Shown piece by piece: positions 11,630-21,776 of a stretch of 64,000 bases of DNA. This DNA comes from Sorex araneus (taxonomy: Eukaryota; Chordata; Mammalia; Eulipotyphla; Soricidae). A model generated the notes under the pieces. It saw only the letters and a program-made list of their open reading frames with translations. It was not told the DNA's origin and did no database searches. The position numbers and the translations under genes are program-made. Location: contig NC_073311.1 in assembly GCF_027595985.1 (NCBI RefSeq), positions 27,927,892 to 27,991,891 on the forward strand, written 5' to 3'. Numbering within the stretch: position 1 is the stretch's first letter; each line of letters opens with the position of its first letter.

Positions 11630-11804
11630 TTTTTTTTTACTGGGGGGTTGTTGGTCCACACCTGGCAGTGCTCAGGGCCTAATCCTGGTTTTAAGCTCAG
11701 GGATCACTCCTCAAGCTGTTCGTGGTGCCATATGGGGTGACAGGCATGCAGTACAGGTTGGCACGTGCTGGAGAAACAGCCTGGCCACTGCACTACCTCT
11801 CCAG
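11630..11804 (-). mobile_element. SOR SINE, diverged
   Basis: Poly(T), then GTCCACACCTGGCAGTGCTC, GCCATATGGGGTGACAGG and the inverted head CACTACCTCTCCAG. Confidence 0.85.
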
Positions 11805-11841
11805 ATTCTGCGCTCTCTTCTTTGTTACCATGCCCACCCCA

Positions 11842-11962
11842 ATAGGCCCAGACTTTGTATAAGAGGATCCTTCTGGTCAGGGCTTACAGGATCATAAGTG
11901 GTGCCATGGATCTAACCTGGGTTGGTTGTATGCAAAGCAAGAGCCTGACTCAATCTCTTATC
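11842..11962 (-). mobile_element. SOR SINE fragment, very diverged
   Basis: Faint similarity: GGTGCCATGGATCTAACCTG, GCAAAGCAAGAGCC and CTCAATCTCTTATCTCTGCC match the inverted SOR order. Confidence 0.45.
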
Positions 11963-12130
11963 TCTGCCTTGCTTATATACTTTGACTTAAATAGCCATCA
12001 AAAGGTATTTGATACTTATTTATGTGAGCTTTTTAATACATTTACTGAATATATATAGTTTTAATGTTTTCAGTATATAGTATGTGTATATATGTGTATA
12101 TATTTCTATATAGATATATACACATATATA

Positions 12131-12480
12131 CCTCCACTACCCAACCACCGCCATGCTCCAGGCTGCTCTCCAGGCATTCGGGCCACGCTTCACACCTGAG
12201 TGAAGTCTCACAAAAGCAGGTAGAGCAGAACTTGTGACCTTGGATTCCAGGCTAAACAGGATGTGGAAACAGAGATCCTCTGCCTGCATCCTCCAATCTC
12301 CAGCACCCTAGGGATCACACCCAGATGATCCACCCTACCAGTGCCAGATAAACACCTAATCAGCCAACCTCCAATACCTCCACTACCCAGCCACCACCAC
12401 ACTCCAGGCCGCTTTCCAGACCACGCAACTGTGAAGCATCATAAGACACTTAATACCCATTTTCCATAATTACCGCACCA
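12131..12480 (+). repeat. Tandem units in the RTE 5' UTR
   Basis: CCTCCACTACCCAACCACC at 12131 recurs as CCTCCACTACCCAGCCACC at 12376, each followed by related CTCCAGGC.GCT.TCCAG sequence. The period is about 245 bp and the second unit is partial. Related sequence opens the deletion derivatives near 30055 and 59255. Confidence 0.75.
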
Positions 12481-13414
12481 TATTTGATGGGATTCAGATA
12501 TGTTGTGAACCATGGGAACACCTGTAAAGGTGATTAGAGGCCGCCCTAAAAGCCTCCATCACTCTTGGAGAGTGGCAAGCTACTGAGAGTATCTCGCCCA
12601 CATGGCAGAGCCTGGCCAGGTACCCATGGCATACTCGATAAGCCAAAAACAGTAACAACAATGGGCCTAATTTTCCTGACCCTGGAAGAGCCCACAGTAT
12701 GGCATCATTAAGAAGGACAAACAAAAGGAGGTTGAAAAAGTCTCAGGGCCAAACTAGACTGCCAAAACAAAGAAGGACTGAAATGACTGCCTCTACTTTC
12801 AAGGCAAGTATGCTGTCATCGAAAGCATCCATCCAGGACCTAATGGTATAAGCACAGAAGATCAAGTATCACATCATTCGTCTGACTGAGATGAGAAGGC
12901 ATCGATCACATCATGCCATTTTCGACACTAGAAGAACTGTTCCTTGGAACATTTGACAATCAAGGCGTCAGTGGCGTTGGTGTCCTTGTCAACACAAACT
13001 TGCCATGAGCAATGATTCATTCGAATGTCTAACAACCCGAATCAGATGATTATGCTTGAATAGTTGTGGCTCAGTGCCGGCAGTTTCTATCTTTTTCGAC
13101 TACACAGCAACATCCAATTATGGCAAATAAGAAGTTGAGAAGTTTTATATGGAGCTGAAGTGGTTCTATAAAGAAAACCACACCATCTACAAGATCATAT
13201 TGGTGATTTTAATTCCAAGATAGGACCGAGAAGGTCACACGAAGAACTCCACATCGGGACCCATGTCCTACAATGGAACGAGCAGGGTGAGAAATTATCT
13301 GAGTTCATCATGTCGACCAAGACCATCCATGGTAACTCACAGTTCCAGAAGGCTCTGGGCATGGGAGTCTTCCAGTGAACAGTTCCACAATGAAATTAAC
13401 CACATCATATTCAA

Positions 13415-14350
13415 TTGATGATTTTGCCTGACCAATGTTGCTGTTGTCACAAAATTCCAAATTCCAAACAAATTTTGTACACAAATTCTACTTTGTACAA
13501 AATTCTACTTCACAGAGCAGAAACAAGGACCGCAAAGTTTAAGTTTAAGAAGAGAACTCCCAGAATGACCACCAACTTGGAGCTCTTTGGCACTATTACA
13601 GAAATGTGGGAAGATGCCATCATTGACAACATCAATGAGGAATACGATGGACTGGTTCAGCACCTCCATGACTGTGCGAGGAATGCTGAGAGTGAGAACG
13701 CCACAGACAGATGCCACCTATCTTCGGAAACTCTTGAGCTCATTCGCCAACATGGTTTGGCACAAGCCTCAAGCAACCACAAGCTAACATCCAAGCTTGT
13801 AAAAATGTGCAGAGAAGCGATAAAGGAAGACCTCAAAGAGAGAACAGCAGTGTTGGTCAATGCAGCAGAATCCCAGAAAAGTATTTGCAATGCTCACCTG
13901 TCCTTTGCCAACTACAAGACCAACATGACTGCCCTCCGACGTCCTGATGGATCTATCATATCCTCCAGAAGGGCAATGGAGAGGATTATTCATGGCTTCT
14001 ACTTGGATCTCTTCAATAGCCACGTCCACCTGCCCACATACCAAATTCTGCAGGTTGGATATGTTGTTTCCAATGTTCTTCCTTCTGAAATCCGACACAC
14101 CATTTCATTGGTAAAGATGATAACAGCACCTGGTCCGGACAAGGTCAGACCCGAACACCTGAAGAATCTGCCACCAGTACTCATCAATATACTGGCGCGA
14201 CTCTTCACACACTACCTGTCTGAATGCAAGGTTCCGTCTCAGTGGAGAACCAGTAGGACCGTTCTGTTGTACAAGAAGGGAGACATCCACGAGGTTGACA
14301 ACTATCGCCCAATTTGCCTGTTGTCTGTTGTTTACAAGTTATTCACTTGA
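13415..14350 (+). pseudogene. RTE linker and start of reverse transcriptase, interrupted ORF
   Basis: The longest surviving frame of the LINE (311 codons). Its last third holds the first reverse-transcriptase blocks: TAPGPDKVRPEHLKNLPP and then YKKGDIHEVDNYRPICLLSV. It stops at TGA (14348-14350). The same frame continues beyond with GQLCEQAGFHKGF, a further TGA, and the block A motif FIDLKKAFDSV near 14505-14540. The metal-binding FADD box reads FAED (about 14782-14793), a change at a catalytic Asp. The start is arbitrary; this is a fragment of a larger dead ORF, not a gene. Confidence 0.88.
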
Positions 14351-14879
14351 GTAATCTTGAATAGAATAGGCAGAACACTAGAAGAAGGACAACTGTGCGA
14401 GCAAGCTGGGTTCCACAAAGGATTCTGGACGATAGACCATATCCACAAGGTGACCAAGCTCATTGAGGTTTCATGAGAGTTCAAGTTGCTGCTCTGTCTA
14501 ATGTTCATTGATTTAAAGAAGGCCTTTGATTCTGTTCAGACTGAAGCAGTCATAGAAAACCATGGTGTTCAAACTTATCAGGAACCTCCGTGAGCTGTAT
14601 TATGGACTCAGCACCAGTATCTCACCATTCTACAAGGAAGTGATCATCGACGTAGAGAGGGGTTTGGCTGGGTGATGCCATTTCACCAAAACTCCTCAGT
14701 GCCACTCTTGAGAACGTCATGTGATGACTGGAATTGGAAGAAATGGGAGTGCAGATAGACAGTCACAACTAAACCACCTCCGCTTTGCTGAAGACATTGT
14801 TCTAATAACACCAAACATTAGCCAAGCGGCACAAATGCTGCTCAACTTTGACTGAGAATGTGGAAAAGTCAGACTGCAG

Positions 14880-15179
14880 TTGAATCTCTCCAGGACAATG
14901 TTCATGAAAAATGAACTAGTCCTTAATGTTCCATTTGCTCTCAATGGAACAAATATCTTTGAATGGAGCAGCTATTTATACCTGAGTCGAGAACTCAACA
15001 TGAGGAACAACTTGGTGCCAGAACTGCAAAGGAGGAAGAGAGCATTGTGGAATACCTTGAAGAGTGTTGAAGAAGTTGCTAAGAGGATGACAAGCCTCCA
15101 GCTCTGGGCACATCTTTTTGACTCCACTGTTCTTCCTGTACTAACATATGCCTCAGAGACCTGGGCCCTACGAAAATAG
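14880..15179 (+). pseudogene. RTE ORF C-terminal fragment
   Basis: A 99-codon open stretch covering the region after the reverse-transcriptase palm. It includes LQRRKRALWNTLKSVEE and HLFDSTVLPVLTYASETWAL, diagnostic of RTE/RTE-1-like LINEs. It ends at a TAG and more coding-like sequence follows in broken frames up to about 15530. Confidence 0.85.
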
Positions 15180-15597
15180 GATGAGAATGCTATTCGAGTA
15201 TTCCAAGAGGAATTGAAAAACTATGCTAGGATTATCACGTTTCACTCAAGTGAGAGAAGGAATCCGGAGTTATGACCTCCATTGATGGTCAAGAATCAGG
15301 GATGCTGTCTCGAAAATTAGATGGACCAGACACATAATGTGATTTAGAGACGACCACAGGACTAGACCTGTTACTGACTGGATTCCACGGGATGTCAAAA
15401 GACTGCATGGCCACCCACCTACGAGATGGTCAGACTTCTTCATCAAAATCCTGAATGAATGGTTTGAGGATCTTCATGTTCCTAAAGTGAGCAGATATCA
15501 TTGGGCTACACTAGCATGTAACAGGGAAGAATAGGTATGTTACTGGAGCCCACTTGACCAAATCAAAGATCAATGGGATGACAAGTGATACAAGTGA

Positions 15598-18017
15598 TAG
15601 ATATATGCCTGTATCTATATACACATAGACACAAAGCATGGAGAATAACCTAACATTTTGAACATCCAAAGCAGGGTAGTGTTCTCTGAAATTTGAAAGC
15701 TTTACAGATACATTTTGAGCCTAAATTCCTGTGAAAACAATAATAAATTGCACGCTTGGATTTTTTAGTCTTTAACTACAGAAGGAATGTTATATATCTT
15801 GACATTTACAGGTCTTAAAGAAAAAGTATCCACTATGTAAATGTTGAAATAAAGGTAATAGTAGTTTTTTCTTTATTTCAAATAATATTACTGTATAGTG
15901 GGAGAAATATAATTCAGTTTACAAATAGTGGGTTGATACGCATGGTTATTTGCATTCTACTTTATCAACTAAATACTGGCAAAAAATTTGACTCTGTGCA
16001 TTAAAATAAGAACTTCTGCTTTTCATTTCAAAAGTTTTTAAGTACAGACAAAATATTAAACAGATTGCTTATACAGTTTTCCAAAAATCAGGTCCCTCGA
16101 TTTAATAAGAAGGCAGCAGGATGACCTTTAATATACTTAAGGCATATATGAAGACTTATTAAGAAAATTGGAGGTTTTCAATATTCAAACGAAGTAGTTA
16201 TATAAAAATAATCCAAAATGACTGAAAACAAAGGAGAAAATTTACATCTTTTTTTCTCAAATCCTAAGACTAAAGTTCAACTTCCACTTCAGATAAATGA
16301 GGTAAGTTTAGGAGTTTACTGGTAACACTAAATCTCCAGTTAAGGGTAGATTACAGTTCTTACTGCACATTAGTATTACTTAGGTATTTCTTTTTCAACA
16401 CTAGATTTTTGGAAACTCTGACGAATTATAGAACAATATCTAATAGCACAGTTCAGAGGAGAAAGATTTTCTTCTCTAACAGCGTAAACAGCAAATGGAT
16501 TTAGAAACACAGAACTTGGAAAATGAGCTTAGAGAACAATAAAGTACAAAATATATACAATTGGGTTCTTACCAACTTGAGTATCCTGATCTATCTCTAC
16601 CATGTTTCCTTGAGCAAATGAAAACATTTTAACGTTTAGGTACCATTATGGAGATAGTAGCTGTAATCTATGTGAATAGATTTGTTTTCAGGATGTTTTA
16701 CAGTGTTTGTGAAAGATCATGTTCCAACAATATTCATGTTAACAGCATCATTGTTAACATAAAAATTGACAATTTCTAGACCTATCATAACTCTATCATA
16801 ACCAACATGTAGGTGTTTCTTTGTTTAATAAATTATGATAATCATTATTTTAATGGGCCATGTAAGAGACCATTATAAGAATGGTCTTATAAGAACATTA
16901 TAAGAATTATAAGAATAATTATAAGAATTATAGGCTATTATAAGAATAGTCTATATATACATACACACATATGTGTACATATATATAGATTCAATAAGTG
17001 TAGGAGATGAGATAATAAATTCAACTTTAGAGGTTGTTATTGTTTTTCAAACTCCCAACATGTTGTCTGAAAATTAAAACAAGTTAATGTGCTAAAGTAT
17101 TATGGATTTTTCCAAATAATCAATTTGGCACACTTGTGGCTTCTGCTATCAGATCATTACTATTATCAGGTGCATCAATAAAACCTCTGCAGTTCTTTGA
17201 AGTAAACAAATGCATGACACGCTGTTTTTATTTTACCTAACCAAACTTTTGCATAAACCAAAATTAAAGTCCCACATTATCAATAGATGAAATAAATGTA
17301 GTAGAACTTTAGAAGTTTGTTGGTATTCATTGAAAATAAGAATTTCATATGAAGCAACTCAATTATGTAAATTTTTCTTTATACATTTAATTTTGGTTTT
17401 AACATTCATAATTTCTACATAACCATCTCGTATCTGTGCATTTAACAATAAATTCTACCATTCTAGGAGGTAATATAGCTATGGTTAGGATCATAGATTT
17501 TTTAAATTAAGTAGACATGGACAGAAGGCTATCATCAATTTTTAGTTATACTACCTCATGCAAATTATGAAATTACATATTCTTATGTTCTGCTTAGGTT
17601 TAATAGTAGCTATGATTCATGTTTTACTTATTAAAGTAGATAATAAAGTAAAGATATAGTATTTGCCCTGTTTCAGGGTTGCTCAGAACATGTTATTTAC
17701 ATTAAAGAACTTTTCCAGATATTGTCTTGTAGAAGTTATCTGTAAACCACAGAAGATTTTGTATGTTTGGCTGTTTTCCTATCAGTTCAAATGCCCTTTC
17801 TTTAAAATTCATTCTCACTTTCTGGTTTTCTTCTTATAGTCCTTTAGATTTTAGCTATTAAAATTATTATTAATTTTAAAGAAAATATTGTTAATTCATT
17901 AAAATTGTCAGTAGATGTAACAGAATTTCTTTTATACGTCAGTCAAATTGGTTATATGGAAATAAATTATTTTTAAATAGTTCTGTGCAAAAATTTTACT
18001 GCTTATTTTTTATGATA
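15598..18017. other. Unique-looking AT-rich DNA
   Basis: No gene seen. At 16860-16945 an ATTATAAGAAT-type motif is repeated irregularly several times. Confidence 0.55.
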
Positions 18018-18031
18018 AATTTCTTTCATGT

Positions 18032-18376
18032 AGAGAGTAATGTACTTGTAGCAGTGGGGCTACATATCTCTTCATTTCCAGCAATGAAAAACTAATTATC
18101 AAATGTAGTAGGTCTGTCTCTCTTGGTTGGAAACTCCAACAACTATAGTTAGTTTTGTGTTGAATTATGGAATGTAATCAAGGTAAAGAAAAAATGAAGT
18201 GAAATTCATTAGTTATACAGTAGGGGGTACGGGGTGGGGGCGGGGGGTATACTGGGGTTTCTGGTGGTGGAATATGGGCACTGGTGAAGGGATGGGTGTT
18301 TGAATATTGTATAACTGACATTTAAACCTGAGAACCTTGTAACTTTCCACATGGTGATTTAATAAAAAGTTTTAAA
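18032..18376 (+). mobile_element. 5'-truncated L1 3' end with 14-bp TSD
   Basis: AAATTTCTTTCATG flanks it at 18018-18031 and 18377-18390. The G-rich tract (18221-18247), GGGCACTGGTGAAGGGATGG, and an end with ATTTAATAAAAAG mark the shrew L1 3' UTR, also seen at 33240, 41990 and 46145. Confidence 0.85.
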
Positions 18377-18534
18377 AAATTTCTTTCATGCAGTTATAGG
18401 CAATATCAATAAGAAATGAGTCAAGGGGGTATGGTGCTGCCAGCAGGTCAACCTATACCTGTGGGACTAGTGTGTCAGCAAACTGATGTTGACTTCAGGC
18501 TTCCTGATACCCCCAAATTGCTACTGTGCCTTTG

Positions 18535-18562
18535 ACTGTACCCCCAAAATTTGGGGTACAGT
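18535..18562. repeat. Short palindrome
   Basis: ACTGTACCCC (18535-18544) and GGGGTACAGT (18553-18562) are exact reverse complements with an 8-nt spacer. Confidence 0.7.
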
Positions 18563-18774
18563 TAACGAAGAAATTAAATGGTCGAAAGTTAGGTATATGG
18601 GAGCCATGCCCACAGACCACCTCCGGCTCAACTATACAAGCTCATTTATTGGCTTTATTTCAGAGACCCATAATGAAATCTCGAAAGAGATCAAAAGGCA
18701 TAGTTAATCACAGACCCATGCATGACTGAATAGAGCGGGGTAAATGGGAGGGGGACAGATTAGACTGGTGCCCT

Positions 18775-19860
18775 GTTGAATAATATTGGTTTGTCCTTTC
18801 TGCCTTGCCACAAAGAGCTTAGATTTATTGGGTTGCTCCCATCACAGTGTTCCCATTTCTCAGTATGTATTTGTAAACTCTTTCTTTGTGCTCTGCTTCC
18901 TCAACCAGTAAATCACCTTTAGCTCCTAATCAGACTGTTAAATGGCAAATATTGCTTTTCTCTTCTCCTTAAGTCCTTTGCATATTTAATTCAGAGCAAT
19001 GTCCTTTCGTATAGACACAAGAAGTCCGTTAATGCTATGCTTTTGTGGCTTGGGAGTTAAATGACTCTGAATGATATTCACTCGGGAATCTTTTCTCTCA
19101 ACTTAAGCCTCAATTGCCCGTACTTCCTAGCATCCCAAAAGCAGGGTCCCGACGAGGGACTGAATGGACCCAGGATAAGTGGTGGGCTACCCTGGCATTG
19201 AAGTGGGTCTGGCCAAAGTGCCATAATACTTAACTATAAGTTAAGGGCATGGTCATGGATAAATTCTGTCATGATACAAAAAGTAACAGCTGGAATAGGA
19301 CCCTACTAGCATTAGGAGTGTTTAATCTGGCCTGAGCACTGTAGTTTAGAATGTATAGAGAGATGTCCCCAGAAGAGACACTCTATAGGCTTAATGTATC
19401 TCTTACTGTGTCCATATAAAATAACCAACATTGAGAAATAGAATTAAGATGTTAATTAAGATGTTAATTAAGTTATTGGACTAAGGAGAGGAGAAACACC
19501 CCTAGATGGTATTTTCACCTTTGAGTCCTTTCGATATGTTGATTATCCAACCAGATGGTGTGTAGTGTCTACCCCCAATACTGAGGAGTTGGAGAGAGAC
19601 AAGAGAGAGACCAGGGCAGTGAGTCAGAGGGCAGAGAGACTAGCATAGAGCATGGAGAGATGAGTGGGAGAGAGAGAAGATAGGAATAAAGGTCAATGTA
19701 AGATTAGAATGAGGGGCTTAGTGTAACTGGAACAGGCGCGTGGAGAGAATGGAATAAATGGCAACTGATCACCAACCAGCTTGGCCCTCGTTTCCTCCTT
19801 CATCCGCCCATGGCATTGGCCATCCCTGGTGGGGAAGCAGCTCGAGATCACCAAACACAG
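18775..19860 (+). mobile_element. Solo LTR, copy 1
   Basis: Starts TGTTGAATAATATTGGTTTG and shares long blocks with 39340-40515. Examples are CCTTGCCACA, CCAAAAGCAGGGT(C/A)CCGACGAG, TAATCTGGCCTGAGCACTGT and a terminal GAATAAA...ACCAACCA.CTTGG segment with a poly(A) signal. No gag, pol or env-like sequence is adjacent. The right border is approximate. Confidence 0.78.
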
Positions 19861-20015
19861 TCAGCGAGAGAACCACCAGGGCTCTCTAGCTGTCCAGAGA
19901 TAACACAGTGCCTGCCCAAGCAGATACCCCAGAAGCTGCTTGCTTTCACAATCCATATTGCTGCCATATCCCAGGCCTGACTCGGTTTCAGGATGGACCT
20001 CATCAAAATATCACT

Positions 20016-20390
20016 GTATCACTGTCATCCCGTTGTTCATTGATTTACTTGAGCGGGCACCAGTAATGTCTCTATTACACTCAGCCCTGAGATTTTAGCA
20101 GCCTCTCTTTACTTGTCTTTCCCAATGATTGGAGACTCTTTCAGGGTCAGGGGAATGAGACCTATTGTTGCTGCTTTTGGCATATCGAATATGCCATAGG
20201 TAGCTTGCCAGGCTCTGCCGAGTGGGCGGGATACTCTTGGTAGCTTGCTGGGCTCTTCAAGAGGTATGCATATATCTTTTAAGGTATATGGGATATGAAT
20301 ACGCCACGGGGAGCTTGTCAGGCTTCCTGAGCGGGTAATAGACTCTCAGTAGCTTTTCAGGTACTCCAAGAGGGAGAAATAGGCTATTAG
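20016..20390 (-). mobile_element. RTE deletion derivative with duplicated body
   Basis: ATATCACT at 20008-20015 and 20391-20398 delimits it. On the minus strand it reads: RTE 5' UTR body, an AT spacer, the body again (to GCATATTCGATATGCC), then GGTCTCATTCCCCTGACC, CTAAAATCTCAGGGCT, and the RTE 3' end. There is no tRNA head and no coding region. The doubled body (20178-20264 and 20295-20376) is unlike the other copies. Confidence 0.88.
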
Positions 20391-20439
20391 ATATCACTAT
20401 ATATATATGATATATAAATATATATACATATATATATCA

Positions 20440-20713
20440 TCAAGATATAATCTGTTGAAAATTTTGGAATACAGATTTTGTGACTGAAATCTCCAGGCTT
20501 TCTTGGCGGTCTGTGGACTACCTCCCCATACCTCCTTGTACTTTCTTCTTGTACTGCCGAAGGCTCGGCAGTCATATCCACATCCCAATGCGGCTGGCTA
20601 CCCAATTAAGAAGCTACTCCAGCCTTACTATCTTGATAAAAATACTGAATGCCTTGAACAAGCACCATGACCTCTTAGCACCTGTATTGCAAACCATAAT
20701 GAACAAAAGGAAA

Positions 20714-20780
<67 letters not shown>

Positions 20781-20985
20781 AATATGTCTGCCATAGAGGG
20801 AGATCAGGGGGAAGGGTGGGGGGGATGGGGGTAGGGAAACAGGGGACATTGGTGGTAGGAAATGTACACTGATAGAGGATGATAGAGGAATGGATGCTGG
20901 ATCATTGTATGACTGAAAACCAATTATGAACAGCTTGGGAATGGTCTATCTCATGGATATTTAATTAAAAAATATTTTAAAAAAG
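20440..20985 (+). mobile_element. L1-like 3' end with (AG) microsatellite
   Basis: After ordinary sequence, an (AG)30 run at 20716-20776 precedes a G-rich tract (20807-20843), GACATTGGTGGTAGG, GATCATTGTATGACTG and an A-rich end. This resembles the L1 3' ends elsewhere in the window. The 5' extent is uncertain. Confidence 0.6.
20716..20776 (+). repeat. (AG)n microsatellite
   Basis: About 30 uninterrupted AG units. Confidence 0.97.
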
Positions 20986-21077
20986 TAATGTGGAGTTCTT
21001 GCACAATTCAACCAGCTTAATCAATAGCTGAATAAATAGCAGTACTTCTGCATTTTTTTAAAAAAGAAATGAGTCAA

Positions 21078-21630
21078 TTAGTAAATATTGAGATATTTAG
21101 AATGCTCATTTACAACATTAATTTTATCAAAAATAAACCAGAATTTTAAATTCATGATTATTTGAAATATAGTTTAAATTGTTGGGTGAAGTCACTGAAA
21201 ACTGTAATGAGCTCACAAGTAAAAATACATTTGTTGAAAATCTCCTAATATTCTTCAAAATGCTTAATGTATATACAGATATATTTTCCTCCACAGTGTG
21301 TCCTAATTATTATTTTCCCTTAAACACAATTAATAGAATTAGTCATATAAGTAATTTAATTTTCTGTGTTTAGACTATTTCACATTCTTTTTTTTAACAA
21401 TTGAGAGATAATTTGCAATTTAATAGATATCTAGCAATGCAACTTAAATGATCACTTAAAATATTTTGTGACAAATCTAATTATTTCACTATCCAAGCAT
21501 AAATATATTTAGAACACATTTTTAACTTACAGAAAATGAGGTTTTGATCTATACAGTATCTATATGTGTGACTAAGTATTAATGAGTAGAAGTAATCACA
21601 TAAATTGTTCAACTAAAATAAAAGGAAAAA
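21078..21630. other. AT-rich sequence, nothing recognised
   Basis: No supported feature. Confidence 0.5.
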
Positions 21631-21776
21631 GGGACCAGAGAGTAGTACATCCACTACACGCTTGCCTTGCACTTGGCTGACCTGAATCCTATGTATGCCT
21701 AGCAGCATAACAGAAGTGGTTCCTGGAAGCAGAGTGAGGAGTAAGTGCTGAACACAGCTAGATCTGGTGCAAAAAA
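21631..21776 (+). mobile_element. SOR SINE, diverged
   Basis: GGGACCAGAGAGTAGTACAT, then CTTGCCTTGCACTTGGCTGA, and GAGGAGTAAGTGCTGAACAC follow the SOR order on the plus strand. Confidence 0.75.

Larger units (their letters stand above)
12131..15597 (+). mobile_element. Near full-length RTE-clade LINE, inactive
   Basis: About 3.5 kb, close to the usual RTE length. In order: a 5' UTR with two tandem GC-richer units (12131-12480); a conserved segment ending GCCAAAAACAGTAACAAC (to about 12660); an apurinic-type endonuclease region (about 12860-13400, containing LGDFNSKIG-like coding); a linker and reverse transcriptase (13415-14960); a C-terminal region with HLFDSTVLPVLTYASETW (near 15110), very like nematode RTE-1; and a 3' end GATCAATGGGATGACAAGTG followed by short GTGATACAA-type repeats. 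The frame is broken by several stops and frameshifts, so no protein can be made. TAGATATAT appears on both sides, but in an AT-rich setting this duplication is uncertain. Confidence 0.9.
18425..21063 (+). mobile_element. 2.6-kb retroelement mosaic inside a 14-bp direct repeat
   Basis: AAGAAATGAGTCAA occurs at 18411-18424 and again at 21064-21077. Between them are a G-run start (GGGGGTATGGTGCTGCC), a solo LTR (18775-19860), an inverted RTE derivative with its own duplication (20016-20390), and an L1-like 3' end (about 20440-20985). A further 75 bp ends after an AATAAA at 21031. The simplest reading is one L1-type insertion later hit by the LTR and the RTE derivative. Confidence 0.6.
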
